Notes: a model not told the origin generated them from the letters alone. A stretch of 64,000 bases of DNA from Microvirga terrestris (GCF_015694425.1 NZ_JADQDN010000002.1:1-64000); one strand, 5' to 3'; shown: positions 44,597 to 54,178, counted from the first letter of the stretch. Made by a program: numbers and translations.

Positions 44597-44911
44597 ATGC
44601 GTAAACTTGCTATCGGACTGTCTGCATCCGCTCTCTTAATCATGCCTCATCTTGCCCTCGCCCAAGATGGAACGGCAGCAGGCGTTGCGACCGGCGCCGT
44701 CACCGGTGCGATCGTAGGTGGCCCTGTGGGCGCGGTGATCGGTGCAGGCGTAGGCGGCATTGCAGGCGGCGTTGCCGAGCAGAATGCGAAGGCCCAATCA
44801 GCGCCGAACGTGCTGGTCGTTTCGGATCCTACCACCACCGGTTCCATCCGCCAGCGGACCTGTAGCGTGGATATTCAGGGCAATCAGTCCTGTATGGACG
44901 TTATTCGCTAG
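44597..44911 (+). CDS. Secreted glycine-zipper protein under a stress promoter
   Basis: 104 residues, ATG at 44597. Signal peptide MRKLAIGLSASALLIMPHLA, a glycine zipper (ATGAVTGAIVGGPVGAVIGA) able to pack against or span a membrane, and a C-terminal tail with two cysteines (RTCSVDIQGNQSCMDVIR). Function unknown, probably envelope-associated. An exact EcfG promoter precedes it and a strong hairpin follows. Confidence 0.85.
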   Translation: MRKLAIGLSASALLIMPHLALAQDGTAAGVATGAVTGAIVGGPVGAVIGAGVGGIAGGVAEQNAKAQSAPNVLVVSDPTTTGSIRQRTCSVDIQGNQSCMDVIR

Positions 44912-44931
44912 GCAGACTTAGACGTCTAAGC

Positions 44932-44970
44932 ATGCAAAACCCACCTGAACTCATCAGGCGGGTTTTGCAT
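44932..44970. terminator. Long hairpin terminator after the glycine-zipper gene
   Basis: ATGCAAAACCC pairs perfectly with GGGTTTTGCAT, and an inner CCTGA/TCAGG extends the stem. The T-run lies within the 3' arm, so it could work in both directions. Confidence 0.7.
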
Positions 44971-45301
44971 AGGCATCGATCGGAATTGGGAAACAGAATA
45001 CTTCATACGAAAGTAATGTGCTGCATTCCATTCAGTGTGCGAACAGCCAACCTACCGTAGCAAGCGGGAATACCGTACCGAGAACAAAACAGATGACATG
45101 CGATGTCATTTGACTTCCCTCCATGCCAGAACAACCATGAATTTTTGATAACGTTCCAAAATTTTGGGAAGGTATTTTACGCTATACCATCGAGCTGAGG
45201 CGGAACAGCCCGTAATTGCTTTGTGAATACACTCAGTGCACACGTCGGAACCGAGCTTCGCTGTTTCCATTATCAATGCGCAAGTGGAGAGGGCGTAAAC
45301 G
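44971..45301. other. 331-bp AT-richer gap upstream of the AI-2E-type gene
   Basis: Mostly non-coding and lower in GC than its neighbours. It contains a possible 25-codon membrane micro-ORF on the minus strand (45032-45109) and, at 45247-45271, GGAAC-N16-CATT, one base off the EcfG consensus, 31 nt before the next gene. Nothing else stands out. Confidence 0.5.
45032..45109 (-). CDS. Possible 25-residue single-helix membrane peptide
   Basis: ATG at 45109 preceded by GGAGGGAAGTCAA. The product starts MTSHVICFVLGTVFPLATVG and ends WLFAH, essentially one membrane helix. The ribosome site and hydrophobic pattern are suggestive, but an ORF this short occurs by chance. Confidence 0.3.
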   Translation of the reverse strand: MTSHVICFVLGTVFPLATVGWLFAH

Positions 45302-46384
45302 ATGGATGACCGGGACCGTTCCCGACGTGGGGTCATGAGAGACGCGGAATTCATCCGCAAGTTCCTCATCGCCCTCGGCCTGCTGGTGCTCGCCCTTCTG
45401 CTCTGGAAGCTCTCGGACGTGCTTCTGCTGGCCTTCGGCGCAGTTCTCGTGGCCATCATCCTGCATGCCGCCGCCGACGGTCTGGTTCGCTATCTGAGGG
45501 TTCCGGACCGGTGGGGGCTGATGGTGGCCGGTCTGCTCATCCTGGTGGCCTTCATTGGCCTCGGGGCGCTTTTTGGAACGCAGGTCCGGGCGCAGTTCTC
45601 GAATGTCGTCGAGCGCCTGCCGTCCGCTGTCGACAACTTCTCCAAGAATCTCGGCATTGGACCCGTCAGCGACGACATCTCGGAGATGATATCCAATGGT
45701 CCCAATGGTGGACTGGCTGCACGCCTCGCCGGGATCGGCGGCGCCATTCTCGACGGGCTCGCTAATTTCCTCCTGGTGGTGATCGCGGGCGTCTATGTCG
45801 CGGCGGATCCGCGGCTCTACACCCGCGGCCTCGTCAAGCTTTTCCCGAAGAACCAGCATGAGCGGGTCGAATCCTCGCTCGATGCATCAGGTCAGGTCCT
45901 GAGGCTCTGGCTGATCTCGCAGTTGATCGCGATGTCTTGTGTCGCCGTTCTCTCGACGTCGGCCTATTGGCTGATCGGACTGCCCTCACCCATCGGCCTC
46001 GGCCTCATCGCCGGCATCATGGATTTCATCCCCTTCCTCGGTCCGATCCTGGGAGCCCTGCCGGCGGTTCTGATCGCCTTCACCGTGAGCGGGGAAGCCG
46101 CGCTCTGGACGATGGGGGCCGTCCTGGTGATTCAGCAGATCGAGGGCAACGTCATCCAGCCTCTCGTGGCGCGAAGCATGATCAGCGTTCCGCCCGCCAT
46201 GGCGCTGTTCGCCATCCTGGTCGGCAGCATCCTGTTCGGCACGCTCGGCCTGATCTTCGGCTTCCCCCTCGCGATCGTCACCTATGTGCTGGTGAAGAAG
46301 CTTTACGTGCGGGAGACCCTCGGCGAGCAAACGGAGGTTCCTGGCGAAGATAACGGCGACGGGCGCAAGGAAGCCCAATCCTGA
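45302..46384 (+). CDS. AI-2E/PerM-family inner-membrane permease
   Basis: 360 residues with about seven or eight membrane helices and GGAGAGGG before the ATG. Family features: FLIALGLLVLALLLWKLSDV near the start, FLLVVIAGVYVAADPRLYTR, GLIAGIMDFIPFLGPILGAL and the end GLIFGFPLAIVTYVLVKKLY. Members include the autoinducer-2 exporter TqsA and Na+/H+ antiporter-like proteins, so the substrate is not predictable. A near-consensus EcfG promoter lies upstream. Confidence 0.92.
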   Translation: MDDRDRSRRGVMRDAEFIRKFLIALGLLVLALLLWKLSDVLLLAFGAVLVAIILHAAADGLVRYLRVPDRWGLMVAGLLILVAFIGLGALFGTQVRAQFSNVVERLPSAVDNFSKNLGIGPVSDDISEMISNGPNGGLAARLAGIGGAILDGLANFLLVVIAGVYVAADPRLYTRGLVKLFPKNQHERVESSLDASGQVLRLWLISQLIAMSCVAVLSTSAYWLIGLPSPIGLGLIAGIMDFIPFLGPILGALPAVLIAFTVSGEAALWTMGAVLVIQQIEGNVIQPLVARSMISVPPAMALFAILVGSILFGTLGLIFGFPLAIVTYVLVKKLYVRETLGEQTEVPGEDNGDGRKEAQS

Positions 46385-46560
46385 GCCCACATGGACGCTC
46401 TGTGCCAGCGAGCCCATTGCAGATACCCGGAGAGGGTCTCCTGGAACCCTCGATCCGATTGCACATTAGACCGCTGTGCTTTCATGGCCGTCCGATCATG
46501 CGCTGTGCTGATAATTTACAGAGCGGCTGAGAGGCCGCGCTTTGGTTCGGAGGAGACCTC

Positions 46561-47739
46561 ATGTCCGATATCGTCGTCAAAACGCCCCTGCAATATCTCG
46601 ACAAGGCGACATCCGCCCTGCGGGAGCTCGGGATCATTCCGCCTCAGGCCATGGACGCGCCGATCAACGGACTTCTGGAAAAGATTTCGGATCTGGATCA
46701 GGACAGGATTGTGATCATCGCACGCACCCTGGGCCAGACTAGCGTGTTCAACGAGGTGGTGCGCGAGCAGACACAAGCCATGGAAATCGGCGAGCGCTAC
46801 CGCGAGATCACGGAATCCTTCAACTCGATCCGCGACGACACGAAGAAGATGGTCGACCAGTTGGATGACCAGAAGATCGATCTCTTCGAGCGCATCAACA
46901 ATGTCTGGATGAAGGTTTCGCGCGGCGATGTTGCGGACCGCTTCGACAGGATCAAGGAAGTCTATCTCGACGTGACCCGCTCGACCAAGGATCAGATCGA
47001 GCGCGAGCAGATCATCCTCGATGCCTACCGCGATTTCCGCGGCGCCCTCAAACATGCGGAGGTGATGGCCCTTGAGGTCCTGCGAACCGCTGAGCAGAAG
47101 CTCGAAGCCGCCAAGGCGGATCTGCAGAAGGCGTCCGATACGGTCGTCAACTTCAAGGGCACGGAAGTGGCAGATCGCGCTCGCCTCGAGCTCACGCGCG
47201 ACGAACAGCTCCGGCGCACCCAGGACGAGGAAAAGCGCTATCAGATCGCCAAGGATCTCTCCGACAACCTGACGGTGAGCTACAACACCTCCGAAGTGAT
47301 CATGGCGCGCCTGATGCAGATGACGAACGCCAAGGAACGCGTCTATGCCCAGGCGGTCTCTTTCTTCTCCACCAACGACTCGGTGTTCACGGCGCTGAAA
47401 GCGTCGTTCACCGGCATGTTCGGCCTGAACGAGTCGACCCAGACCCTGAACGAGATGAAGGAGGGCGTTTCCCGCAGCCTTGAGGTTCTGGCCGAGATCG
47501 GCGATCAGGTCGGCGAGGCCGCCGTGAAGGCAGGTTACGGCCCGACCATCCGGGCCGACGCGGTGAAGAAGCTCGTGGACTCCGTGATCACATTCCAGGA
47601 GCGTTCCCAGGAGATCATCGGGGAGATGCGCCGCCTCGCGACGCAGAACTCCGCCGAGATCCGCGAGGCGGTCGAGGACGGCAAGCGGCGTATCGCACGC
47701 CTCGTTGCGGAAGGACAGGCGCTGCCGGCCAATGGCTGA
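46561..47739 (+). CDS. Cytoplasmic coiled-coil protein, first gene of a three-gene operon
   Basis: 392 residues with CGGAGGAG before the ATG. Almost wholly helical and charged, with no signal peptide or membrane helix: VREQTQAMEIGERYREITES, QLDDQKIDLFERINNVWMKV, RTAEQKLEAAKADLQKASDT. Similar proteins are annotated vaguely as cell surface protein in rhizobia. Its stop overlaps the start of the next gene. A scaffold role is an inference from coiled-coil content. A weak EcfG-like site (GGAAC-N16-CATT, 46443-46467) lies 94 nt upstream. Confidence 0.85.
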   Translation: MSDIVVKTPLQYLDKATSALRELGIIPPQAMDAPINGLLEKISDLDQDRIVIIARTLGQTSVFNEVVREQTQAMEIGERYREITESFNSIRDDTKKMVDQLDDQKIDLFERINNVWMKVSRGDVADRFDRIKEVYLDVTRSTKDQIEREQIILDAYRDFRGALKHAEVMALEVLRTAEQKLEAAKADLQKASDTVVNFKGTEVADRARLELTRDEQLRRTQDEEKRYQIAKDLSDNLTVSYNTSEVIMARLMQMTNAKERVYAQAVSFFSTNDSVFTALKASFTGMFGLNESTQTLNEMKEGVSRSLEVLAEIGDQVGEAAVKAGYGPTIRADAVKKLVDSVITFQERSQEIIGEMRRLATQNSAEIREAVEDGKRRIARLVAEGQALPANG

Positions 47740-48715
47740 GATGGTTGCCACTGCGCCCGCGAGCCCTCCCGACCAGCCGCCCCGGGACCTCGACGAGGTT
47801 ATGCTCGCGATGGACGTGGTGGACACGCTCCGCCACCAGGAAAACCTCGTCAGCCGTGAGTTGAGCGAGCATGACCGCGACGCCCAGCTGCTGCAGCGCC
47901 TGCGCGAGATCTACCACGGACAGGGAATCGAGGTCCCGGACCGCATCCTGCAGGAAGGCGTGCAGGCCCTGAAGGAGCAGCGCTTCGTCTATACGCCGCC
48001 TGGTCCAAGCTTCTCCCACACGGTGGCGCGGGCCTGGGTCAACCGGGGGCGGATCGGACGGCTCCTCGTCACCCTGCTGGCGCTGTTGGCCTTCGGTTGG
48101 GGCGCCTATCACTTCGGCGTCGTCGAGCCTGCTCGCCAGCGGGCTGCCGAGGTGCAGGCCCAGGCCGAGCGCAACCGGATCGAGCTGGCCACGCGACTGC
48201 CGACGGCCCTGGAGCAGGGGCACGAGGATGTGCTGCGGGAGGCGCAGGTGCCGGCGGCGCGGGAAAGGGCCGATCGGCTCCTCGCCGAAGGCAAGACCGC
48301 TATTGCCCGCGGTGACGCCGACCGAGCCCGGCAGGCCCTCAATGACTTGGAGGTCCTGCGCGCGGAGCTGCGGCGCGAATATGTACTGCGCATCGTCTCC
48401 CGCCCCGGAGAGCCAAGCGGCGTCTGGCGGGTGCCGGAGCGTAATCCGGCCGGACGAAACTACTACCTGATCGTGGAGCCGGTCGCCCCGGACGGGCGGA
48501 TCCTCAGCCTGCCGGTCACGAGCGAGGAGGATGGGCGCACCGTCACCGCGTCGAAATGGGGCGTGCGCGTGAGCGAGACCACGGCCATGCAGGTGCAGCG
48601 GGACAAGAGCGATGACGGCATCGTGCAGCGCAACCGCTTGGGCGAGAAGCGCCGGGGCCAGCTCGACGTCGAGTACCAGATGCCGGTCCTCAATGGTGCG
48701 ATCACACAATGGTAG
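47732..48715 (+). CDS. DUF6384-like single-pass membrane protein, second gene of the operon
   Basis: 327 residues from the ATG at 47732, overlapping the previous stop. A cytoplasmic N-terminal helical part (LDEVMLAMDVVDTLRHQENL, RDAQLLQRLREIYHGQGIEV), one membrane helix (GRLLVTLLALLAFGWGAYHF, about residues 108 to 127), a helical stalk, and a C-terminal beta domain (YYLIVEPVAPDGRILSLPVT). The layout resembles DUF6384 proteins as I remember them. The beta domain probably lies outside the inner membrane. Function unknown. Confidence 0.8.
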   Translation: MAEMVATAPASPPDQPPRDLDEVMLAMDVVDTLRHQENLVSRELSEHDRDAQLLQRLREIYHGQGIEVPDRILQEGVQALKEQRFVYTPPGPSFSHTVARAWVNRGRIGRLLVTLLALLAFGWGAYHFGVVEPARQRAAEVQAQAERNRIELATRLPTALEQGHEDVLREAQVPAARERADRLLAEGKTAIARGDADRARQALNDLEVLRAELRREYVLRIVSRPGEPSGVWRVPERNPAGRNYYLIVEPVAPDGRILSLPVTSEEDGRTVTASKWGVRVSETTAMQVQRDKSDDGIVQRNRLGEKRRGQLDVEYQMPVLNGAITQW

Positions 48716-48719
48716 GACG

Positions 48720-50111
48720 ATGATTTCGGGACGTCAGGCGCTCGCACAGATCGAGCACATCATCGAGAAAGCCCGTCAGCAGGAGGCGGCGTGCGAGCTT
48801 GTCTATTCGCGCGCCACTGAGGAGGTCGGCCGCCTTCGGATCCAGCGCACGGAGGCGTTCCGCGAGCTGGCGCGGCTGAAGCTCGACGCGATCCGCCAGG
48901 ACCAGGTCGTGGGCCAGCTGGATGCCGCCGAACGGCAGGCGCTGAGCGTGCTCAACAGCCGCCAGGAGGCCTTGCGCCAGCTCACCGAGCGGCGGCGTCA
49001 GGCCGAAGAGCGGGTAAGGCAGGCCGAGGCCCATCGGCAGGCCGCCGTGGATGCCCTGGAGCAGGCCTTGGCCCAGGTCGAAGCCCTGCGCCGGGACGTG
49101 GAGGCTAAAATCAGCGCCGACCCAGAATGGATCGCGTCCCGCGCCCGGGTGGCCGAAATCACCGGACAGGCCCAGCAGGCTGAAAAGAAGGCCGTGCAGG
49201 CGGAAACCGACCGGGACGAGAAGCGCCGACCTTACGAAGCCGACCCGCTCTTCATGTATCTATGGACGCGAAAGTTCGGCACGGCGGCCTACCGGGTCGG
49301 TCACTTCACCCGCGCCATGGACCGCGTCGTGGCGCGCGTCGTCGGCTACGACAAGGCGCGGGCCAACTACGCCCTCCTCAACGAGATCCCGGAGAGGCTG
49401 CGCGAGCACGCCCGCCGCATCATCGATGATCTGAAGGCTGTCCGGAGCCGGCTGACCGCGCTAGAGCGCCAAGCGCTTGTAGTTGCCGGAACCCCGCCGC
49501 TGGAGGAAAAGGCCGCGCAGAACAAAGAGGCCGTGGATGACGCCGAGCGGAGTCTTGCCGAGGCCCGGTCAGCGCTCGCCGATCTGGACCGCACCCACGA
49601 TGCCTCGGTGCTGGAAGGAGATGCACCCTACCGGGAGGCCGTGGCACTTCTGGCGGCCGCGGACGAGCGCGAGGATCTCAACCAGCTCTACGAGGAAGCC
49701 TTGCGCACCCCCACGCCCCAGGACGAGGCGCTCGTGCGCCGCATCCAGGCGACCGATGTTATGATCAACCGAGCGCTGCGCCAGGCAGTGGACGCTCACC
49801 GCCAGCTCAAGGAGACGGCCAAGCGGCGGGCCATGATCGAGCAGGAATGGGAGGAGCTGCGCAGCCAGGGCTACGATACCCCCTATGGCACCTTCGGCAA
49901 TGAGGCCGCCCTCGGCAACGTGCTCGGCGGCGTTCTCACCGGGGCGATCGGCGGAGCCATTCTCGGGCAGGTGCTGCGCGGCGGCTTCCACCATGGCCCC
50001 AGCCCTTGGGATTCCGGCTTCGGCGGTGGAATTCCTTTCCCACAGCCGGGTGGTTTCGGAACGGGCGGATCCTTCGGCGGAGGCGGCTTCAGAACCGGTG
50101 GGTCCTTCTAA
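48720..50111 (+). CDS. Long coiled-coil protein with glycine-rich C-terminus, third gene of the operon
   Basis: 463 residues, ATG at 48720, 4 nt after the previous stop. Residues 1 to about 390 are nearly continuous coiled coil (QALSVLNSRQEALRQLTERR, RQAEAHRQAAVDALEQALAQ). Then a glycine-zipper segment (NVLGGVLTGAIGGAILGQVL) and a Gly/Phe/Pro-rich tail (PQPGGFGTGGSFGGGGF). The zipper could insert in or oligomerise on a membrane. Family not recognised. With its two partners it suggests a membrane-associated filament or stress complex. Confidence 0.8.
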   Translation: MISGRQALAQIEHIIEKARQQEAACELVYSRATEEVGRLRIQRTEAFRELARLKLDAIRQDQVVGQLDAAERQALSVLNSRQEALRQLTERRRQAEERVRQAEAHRQAAVDALEQALAQVEALRRDVEAKISADPEWIASRARVAEITGQAQQAEKKAVQAETDRDEKRRPYEADPLFMYLWTRKFGTAAYRVGHFTRAMDRVVARVVGYDKARANYALLNEIPERLREHARRIIDDLKAVRSRLTALERQALVVAGTPPLEEKAAQNKEAVDDAERSLAEARSALADLDRTHDASVLEGDAPYREAVALLAAADEREDLNQLYEEALRTPTPQDEALVRRIQATDVMINRALRQAVDAHRQLKETAKRRAMIEQEWEELRSQGYDTPYGTFGNEAALGNVLGGVLTGAIGGAILGQVLRGGFHHGPSPWDSGFGGGIPFPQPGGFGTGGSFGGGGFRTGGSF

Positions 50112-50233
50112 CAGGAGCGGCTGAATGATCCCGGACAGCTAGGACTGTCATCTCATGACACCAAGCTGCGATGAGGCCAGACTTCTTACCCCTATAAAAA
50201 GCAGCGCTGGCGCGGATTGCTGAGGGTTTTTCC

Positions 50234-50258
50234 GGAACCCGCCGAGCACTGGCAGGTT
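50234..50258 (+). promoter_or_regulatory. EcfG-like promoter before the Mn-catalase gene (GGAAC-N16-GGTT)
   Basis: GGAAC at 50234-50238, a 16-nt spacer and GGTT at 50255-50258, one base off the CGTT consensus. The short leader would then contain the AAAGGGAGG ribosome site. Catalases are common targets of the general stress sigma factor. Confidence 0.6.
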
Positions 50259-50288
50259 TCCCGATCTTACCCAAAGGGAGGATCTGCC

Positions 50289-51215
50289 ATGTTCCTACGC
50301 GTCGATAAACTCCAAATCGATCTCCCGGCGCCGAAGCGTCAGGACCCGAATGCGGCTGCAGCCCTCCAGGAGCTTCTCGGCGGCAAGTATGGGGAAATGT
50401 CGACTCTTGGGAACTACATGTTCCAGAGCTTCAACTTTCGCAGCAAGAGCAAGCTTCGCCCCTTCTACAGCTTGGTCGCAGCCATTACGGCGGAGGAACT
50501 CGGCCATGTGGAACTGGTCAGCAATGGTGTCGCCATGCTGAACAACGGCCCGGATGACGCCAATGACGATGAAGACGGCGGTGCCGACATTTCCGATGCG
50601 CCGTTCGAAGACATGAAGGACATTCGTCTCGCCGCAGCGTTCCTTTCCGGCGGCGGCGGCGCCATGCCGGTAAACAGCAACGGACAGTCGTGGAACAATG
50701 ACTTCATCACCACGACCGGCAACGTGGTGCTCGATCTCCTGCACAACTTCCATCTCGAATGCGGCGCCAGACTGCATAAGCTGCGTGTTTACGAGACGCT
50801 GACGGACCCGACCGGGCGCGAAGTCTGCGGCTACCTCTTGGTCCGGGGCTCCGTTCACGCCCATGCCTACGCGTTGGCGCTGAAGAAGATCACGGGCGTC
50901 GAAATCGAGAAGATGCTCCCCACTCCCAACATCCCTCTCGGCAACATTCCGGAATGCCAGAAATATCTCGATGAGGGCTCCCACCGGCGCCTCTATACGT
51001 TCAGCCCGGACGACTACAAGGAAATGGCCGGGATCTGGGGCAACGGCGAGGTGGCGCTGCCTGACGATCCTCCAGGCGAATTGACCGTGGTGGAGGGCAT
51101 GCCCGAAGGCGGCAAGATCCAGCAACTCACAGGCGTCCCCTCGGCCTTCACGCCCGATTATGCACCGGAAGAAATGTTCGAGATCGCTACCAAGCTCTAC
51201 AAGGCATCACGCTGA
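50289..51215 (+). CDS. Manganese catalase
   Basis: 308 residues from the ATG at 50289 with AAAGGGAGG upstream. Ferritin-like dimanganese residues: Glu in GGKYGEMSTLGN (about 36), ExxH in AEELGHVE (Glu70, His73), Glu in LLHNFHLECGARLH and His in RGSVHAHAYALA. It breaks down hydrogen peroxide without haem. The C-terminal 60 residues are the typical extension (FSPDDYKEMAGIWGNGEV). The upstream promoter suggests induction in general stress. Confidence 0.95.
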   Translation: MFLRVDKLQIDLPAPKRQDPNAAAALQELLGGKYGEMSTLGNYMFQSFNFRSKSKLRPFYSLVAAITAEELGHVELVSNGVAMLNNGPDDANDDEDGGADISDAPFEDMKDIRLAAAFLSGGGGAMPVNSNGQSWNNDFITTTGNVVLDLLHNFHLECGARLHKLRVYETLTDPTGREVCGYLLVRGSVHAHAYALALKKITGVEIEKMLPTPNIPLGNIPECQKYLDEGSHRRLYTFSPDDYKEMAGIWGNGEVALPDDPPGELTVVEGMPEGGKIQQLTGVPSAFTPDYAPEEMFEIATKLYKASR

Positions 51216-51254
51216 TACGAAGCGGGAAAGGGCAGCACCCTTTCCCGCCCTATT

Positions 51255-51749
51255 TCAGTCTTCAGGATGCTCCATCGGCCAGTCGGTGATGCGCTCCAGC
51301 AGTTCGGCGATGCTGAAATTCTCCTCTGGTCCGGCCACCCGGTCGCGTACGGAGATGCCGGCCGCATGCACCGTCTCCGGGTCGCCGGAGACGAGCGGGT
51401 GCCACCAATAGAGATCCCGGCCTTCTGCCAGCAAACGGTAGGCGCAGGTCTGGGGCAGCCAGGAGAGGCTCCGGACTGCCTGTGGCGTCAGGCGCACGCA
51501 ATCGGCCACCTTGGCCTGACGGTTCGGGTAGTCGCGGCAGCGGCAGGTCTGATCGTCCAGAAGAGTGCAGCCCACATTGGTGTACATCACCTCGGCCGAG
51601 TCCTCGTCCTCTAGCTTGACGAGGCAGCAACGGCCGCAGCCGTCGCACAGGCTCTCCCATTCCTCGAGGCTCATGGCCTCCAGAGACTTCGTGCGCCAGA
51701 AGGGATGCTCCTCCGGCTGGGAGCGGATCATGGGTGCGGCATTTGGCAT
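51255..51749 (-). CDS. YcgN/YkgJ-family cysteine-cluster protein
   Basis: 164 residues from the ATG at 51749. Eight or more cysteines in the family arrangement: [38 protein letters not shown] and [10 protein letters not shown]. The pattern suggests an iron-sulfur or zinc site. Function not established. It converges with the Mn-catalase gene (39 nt between stops). Confidence 0.92.
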   Translation of the reverse strand: MPNAAPMIRSQPEEHPFWRTKSLEAMSLEEWESLCDGCGRCCLVKLEDEDSAEVMYTNVGCTLLDDQTCRCRDYPNRQAKVADCVRLTPQAVRSLSWLPQTCAYRLLAEGRDLYWWHPLVSGDPETVHAAGISVRDRVAGPEENFSIAELLERITDWPMEHPED

Positions 51750-51967
51750 GTGGGCGCTTTGACGTCTCTTTGAGGCGGTTTGAAGGAAGGTGCTAAACCG
51801 CACGTGTCGCAGCCTTTTAGCCCTTAAGAGGTAAATCTCCGTGAACCTACAAACAAGGTACGGAGTTATATACATCAGCCTCGCCGCGCTTCAGCGTTGC
51901 CGCTAGGATACCAAACGACCATAATATAAGCGCGGTCAGCCCGCCTGACCCGCCCCGAAGGACCACC

Positions 51968-54178
51968 GTGAGCCAGCAGCCTCCCCTCCCTTTCACGACA
52001 CGGATCAAGCGTGCCGCGCTCGCATTCGATGCTTGGCTCAATTCGGCTCTGTTCCAGGGCCGAAGCGGCCTCGGCGGCGCGTGGGAATGGTATTCGGAAA
52101 AGATGAAGTGCCTGCGGTTTCGCGGTGCTCCCCGTGTTCTCCTCGACCTGACGAGCGAAGCGACCACCCTCGGCGCGGCCGGCGCTGTGGTCATGCTGGC
52201 GCTCGCTCTTCCGGCCTTCCAGGAGACCGAGGACGACTGGCTCAAGACCCAGGACCTCGCCGTCACCTTCCTCGACCGCTACGGCCAGGAGGTCGGGCGG
52301 CGCGGGCTCCACCTTGACGATTCCTACAAGCTTGAGGATTTCCCGGATCACCTGATCAAGGCGGCACTGGCGACCGAAGACCGGCGCTTCTACGATCACT
52401 GGGGCATCGACCCCTTCGGCACCCTGCGCGCCCTCATGGTCAATGCGCAGGGCGGCGGCGTGGTGCAGGGCGGCTCCTCCATCACCCAGCAGTTGGCCAA
52501 GAACCTCTTCCTGACGAACGAGCGCTCGCTGGAGCGCAAGATCAAGGAAGCCTTCCTGGCGATCTGGCTCGAATTCCACCTCACCAAGGACGAGATCCTC
52601 AAACTCTATCTCGACCGCGCCTATATGGGCGGTGGCGCTCATGGCGCCGTGGCGGCGGCCGATTATTACTTTGGCAAGCCGGCGAAAGACCTGACGCTGG
52701 CGGAATCGGCCATGCTGGCCGGCCTGTTCAAGGCACCGACCAAGTACGCTCCGCATGTCAACCTGCCTGCCGCTCGCGCCCGGGCAAACGAAGTGCTGCG
52801 CAACATGGTCGAAGCCGGCTTCCTCACTGAGGGCCAGATCCAGATCGCCCGGCGCAATCCGGCCATCCCGGTGAGCCGAGAACGCGAGACGACACCCGAC
52901 TTCTACCTCGACTGGGCTTTCGAGCAGGTGAAGTTCCAGGCCTCGCAGAAGAAGTTCGGCAACGAGCGCGTGCTGATCGTGAAGACACCCCTCGACACAG
53001 CCCTACAGCGCCATGCGGAGCAGACTCTCGAGAACATGCTTCGTCAGCACGGCCGCCAGTACAAGGTGGGCCAGGGCGCCCTGGTGGTCATGGATGTCGA
53101 CGGTGCCGTGCGCGCCATCGTGGGTGGGCGCGATTACGGGCAGAGCCAGTTCAACCGCGCCACCGGAGGCCTGCGCCAGCCGGGCTCCTCCTTCAAACCC
53201 TTCGTGTATGCGGCGGCTCTCACCACCAATCCGAAGCTGCGGCCGAATTCCATCGTGACCGACCGGCCCGTTTGTCTGGGCAACTGGTGCCCTCAGAACT
53301 ATGGCCGCTCCTTCTCGGGCTCGATGCCGCTCGTCTCTGCCTTGGCGCGCTCCATCAATTCCATTCCTGTGATCATGTCGGTCGAGATCGGCAAGGGCAA
53401 CGCCAAGGCAGGCCGCGCCGTGATCGTCGATACGGCCAAGCGCATGGGGCTGACTCACCCGCTCACGGACTCGAGCTCGCTGCCCATCGGCGCCGCCGAG
53501 GTTACCGCCATCGACATGGCAGCGTCCTATGCGGTCTTCGCCAATGGCGGAAAGCGCGCCGACCCTTATGCGGCCTGGGAGGTGCGCAACTCCTCCGGTG
53601 AGATCATCTACCGCCATGACCGTGATACCCCGCCCAAGCAGGTGCTCGACACCCGCGTGGTGCAGGACATGAACTTCATGCTGAACAAGGTCGTGGAGGA
53701 AGGCACCGGCAAGCGCGCCATCCTTGAAGGAATCCCGGTGGCCGGCAAGACCGGCACCACGAACGGCTACAAGGACGCGTGGTTCGTGGGCTTCACGGGC
53801 AATCTGGTGGCCAGCGTCTGGTACGGCAACGACGATTCCACCCCCATGAACGAGATGACCGGCGGTACGCTCCCGGCCATGACCTGGCACGACGTGATGA
53901 ATGTGGCCCACCAGAACCTGGAGATCCGCCCGATCCCTGGTGCAAGCCCGGCCAATGCCACCCGCGTCGCCTCCTCGAGCCGTCCGGCAGCCGATCCGTC
54001 CCAGTCCTCGTCACAGGCTTTCCTAGCCGGCACCCTGTCGCGCAAGTCCTATGAAGTCCTCGGCGGGATCGGCACCCTGTTCCAGTCTGTCGACCGCTCC
54101 GTCACCACAGGCAGGGCTCCGGAAGCGCCGCGCAGTTCTGCGGCTGTGGATGCCCCCCGCCAAGTCGCCATGCCCTGA
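51968..54178 (+). CDS. Class A penicillin-binding protein (PBP1A family)
   Basis: 736 residues from a GTG at 51968. A membrane anchor near 68 to 82 (LGAAGAVVMLALALPAF), then the GT51 glycosyltransferase with ATEDRRFYDHWGIDPFG, GGSSITQQLAKNLFL and LDRAYMGGGAHGA. The transpeptidase has SxxK in QPGSSFKPFVYAA, SxN in LARSINSIPV and KTG in VAGKTGTTNGYKDAWF. It polymerises and cross-links peptidoglycan. Three nt downstream the DUF1214 gene begins. Confidence 0.95.
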   Translation: MSQQPPLPFTTRIKRAALAFDAWLNSALFQGRSGLGGAWEWYSEKMKCLRFRGAPRVLLDLTSEATTLGAAGAVVMLALALPAFQETEDDWLKTQDLAVTFLDRYGQEVGRRGLHLDDSYKLEDFPDHLIKAALATEDRRFYDHWGIDPFGTLRALMVNAQGGGVVQGGSSITQQLAKNLFLTNERSLERKIKEAFLAIWLEFHLTKDEILKLYLDRAYMGGGAHGAVAAADYYFGKPAKDLTLAESAMLAGLFKAPTKYAPHVNLPAARARANEVLRNMVEAGFLTEGQIQIARRNPAIPVSRERETTPDFYLDWAFEQVKFQASQKKFGNERVLIVKTPLDTALQRHAEQTLENMLRQHGRQYKVGQGALVVMDVDGAVRAIVGGRDYGQSQFNRATGGLRQPGSSFKPFVYAAALTTNPKLRPNSIVTDRPVCLGNWCPQNYGRSFSGSMPLVSALARSINSIPVIMSVEIGKGNAKAGRAVIVDTAKRMGLTHPLTDSSSLPIGAAEVTAIDMAASYAVFANGGKRADPYAAWEVRNSSGEIIYRHDRDTPPKQVLDTRVVQDMNFMLNKVVEEGTGKRAILEGIPVAGKTGTTNGYKDAWFVGFTGNLVASVWYGNDDSTPMNEMTGGTLPAMTWHDVMNVAHQNLEIRPIPGASPANATRVASSSRPAADPSQSSSQAFLAGTLSRKSYEVLGGIGTLFQSVDRSVTTGRAPEAPRSSAAVDAPRQVAMP

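Noticed and set aside
46443-46467. EcfG promoter for the coiled-coil operon as a stand-alone feature
   Set aside because: The -10 element reads CATT, not CGTT, and lies 94 nt from the ATG. It is kept only as supporting context.
51875-52756. Minus-strand frame opposite the start of the PBP1A gene
   Set aside because: The plus strand carries intact GT51 motifs over the same span.
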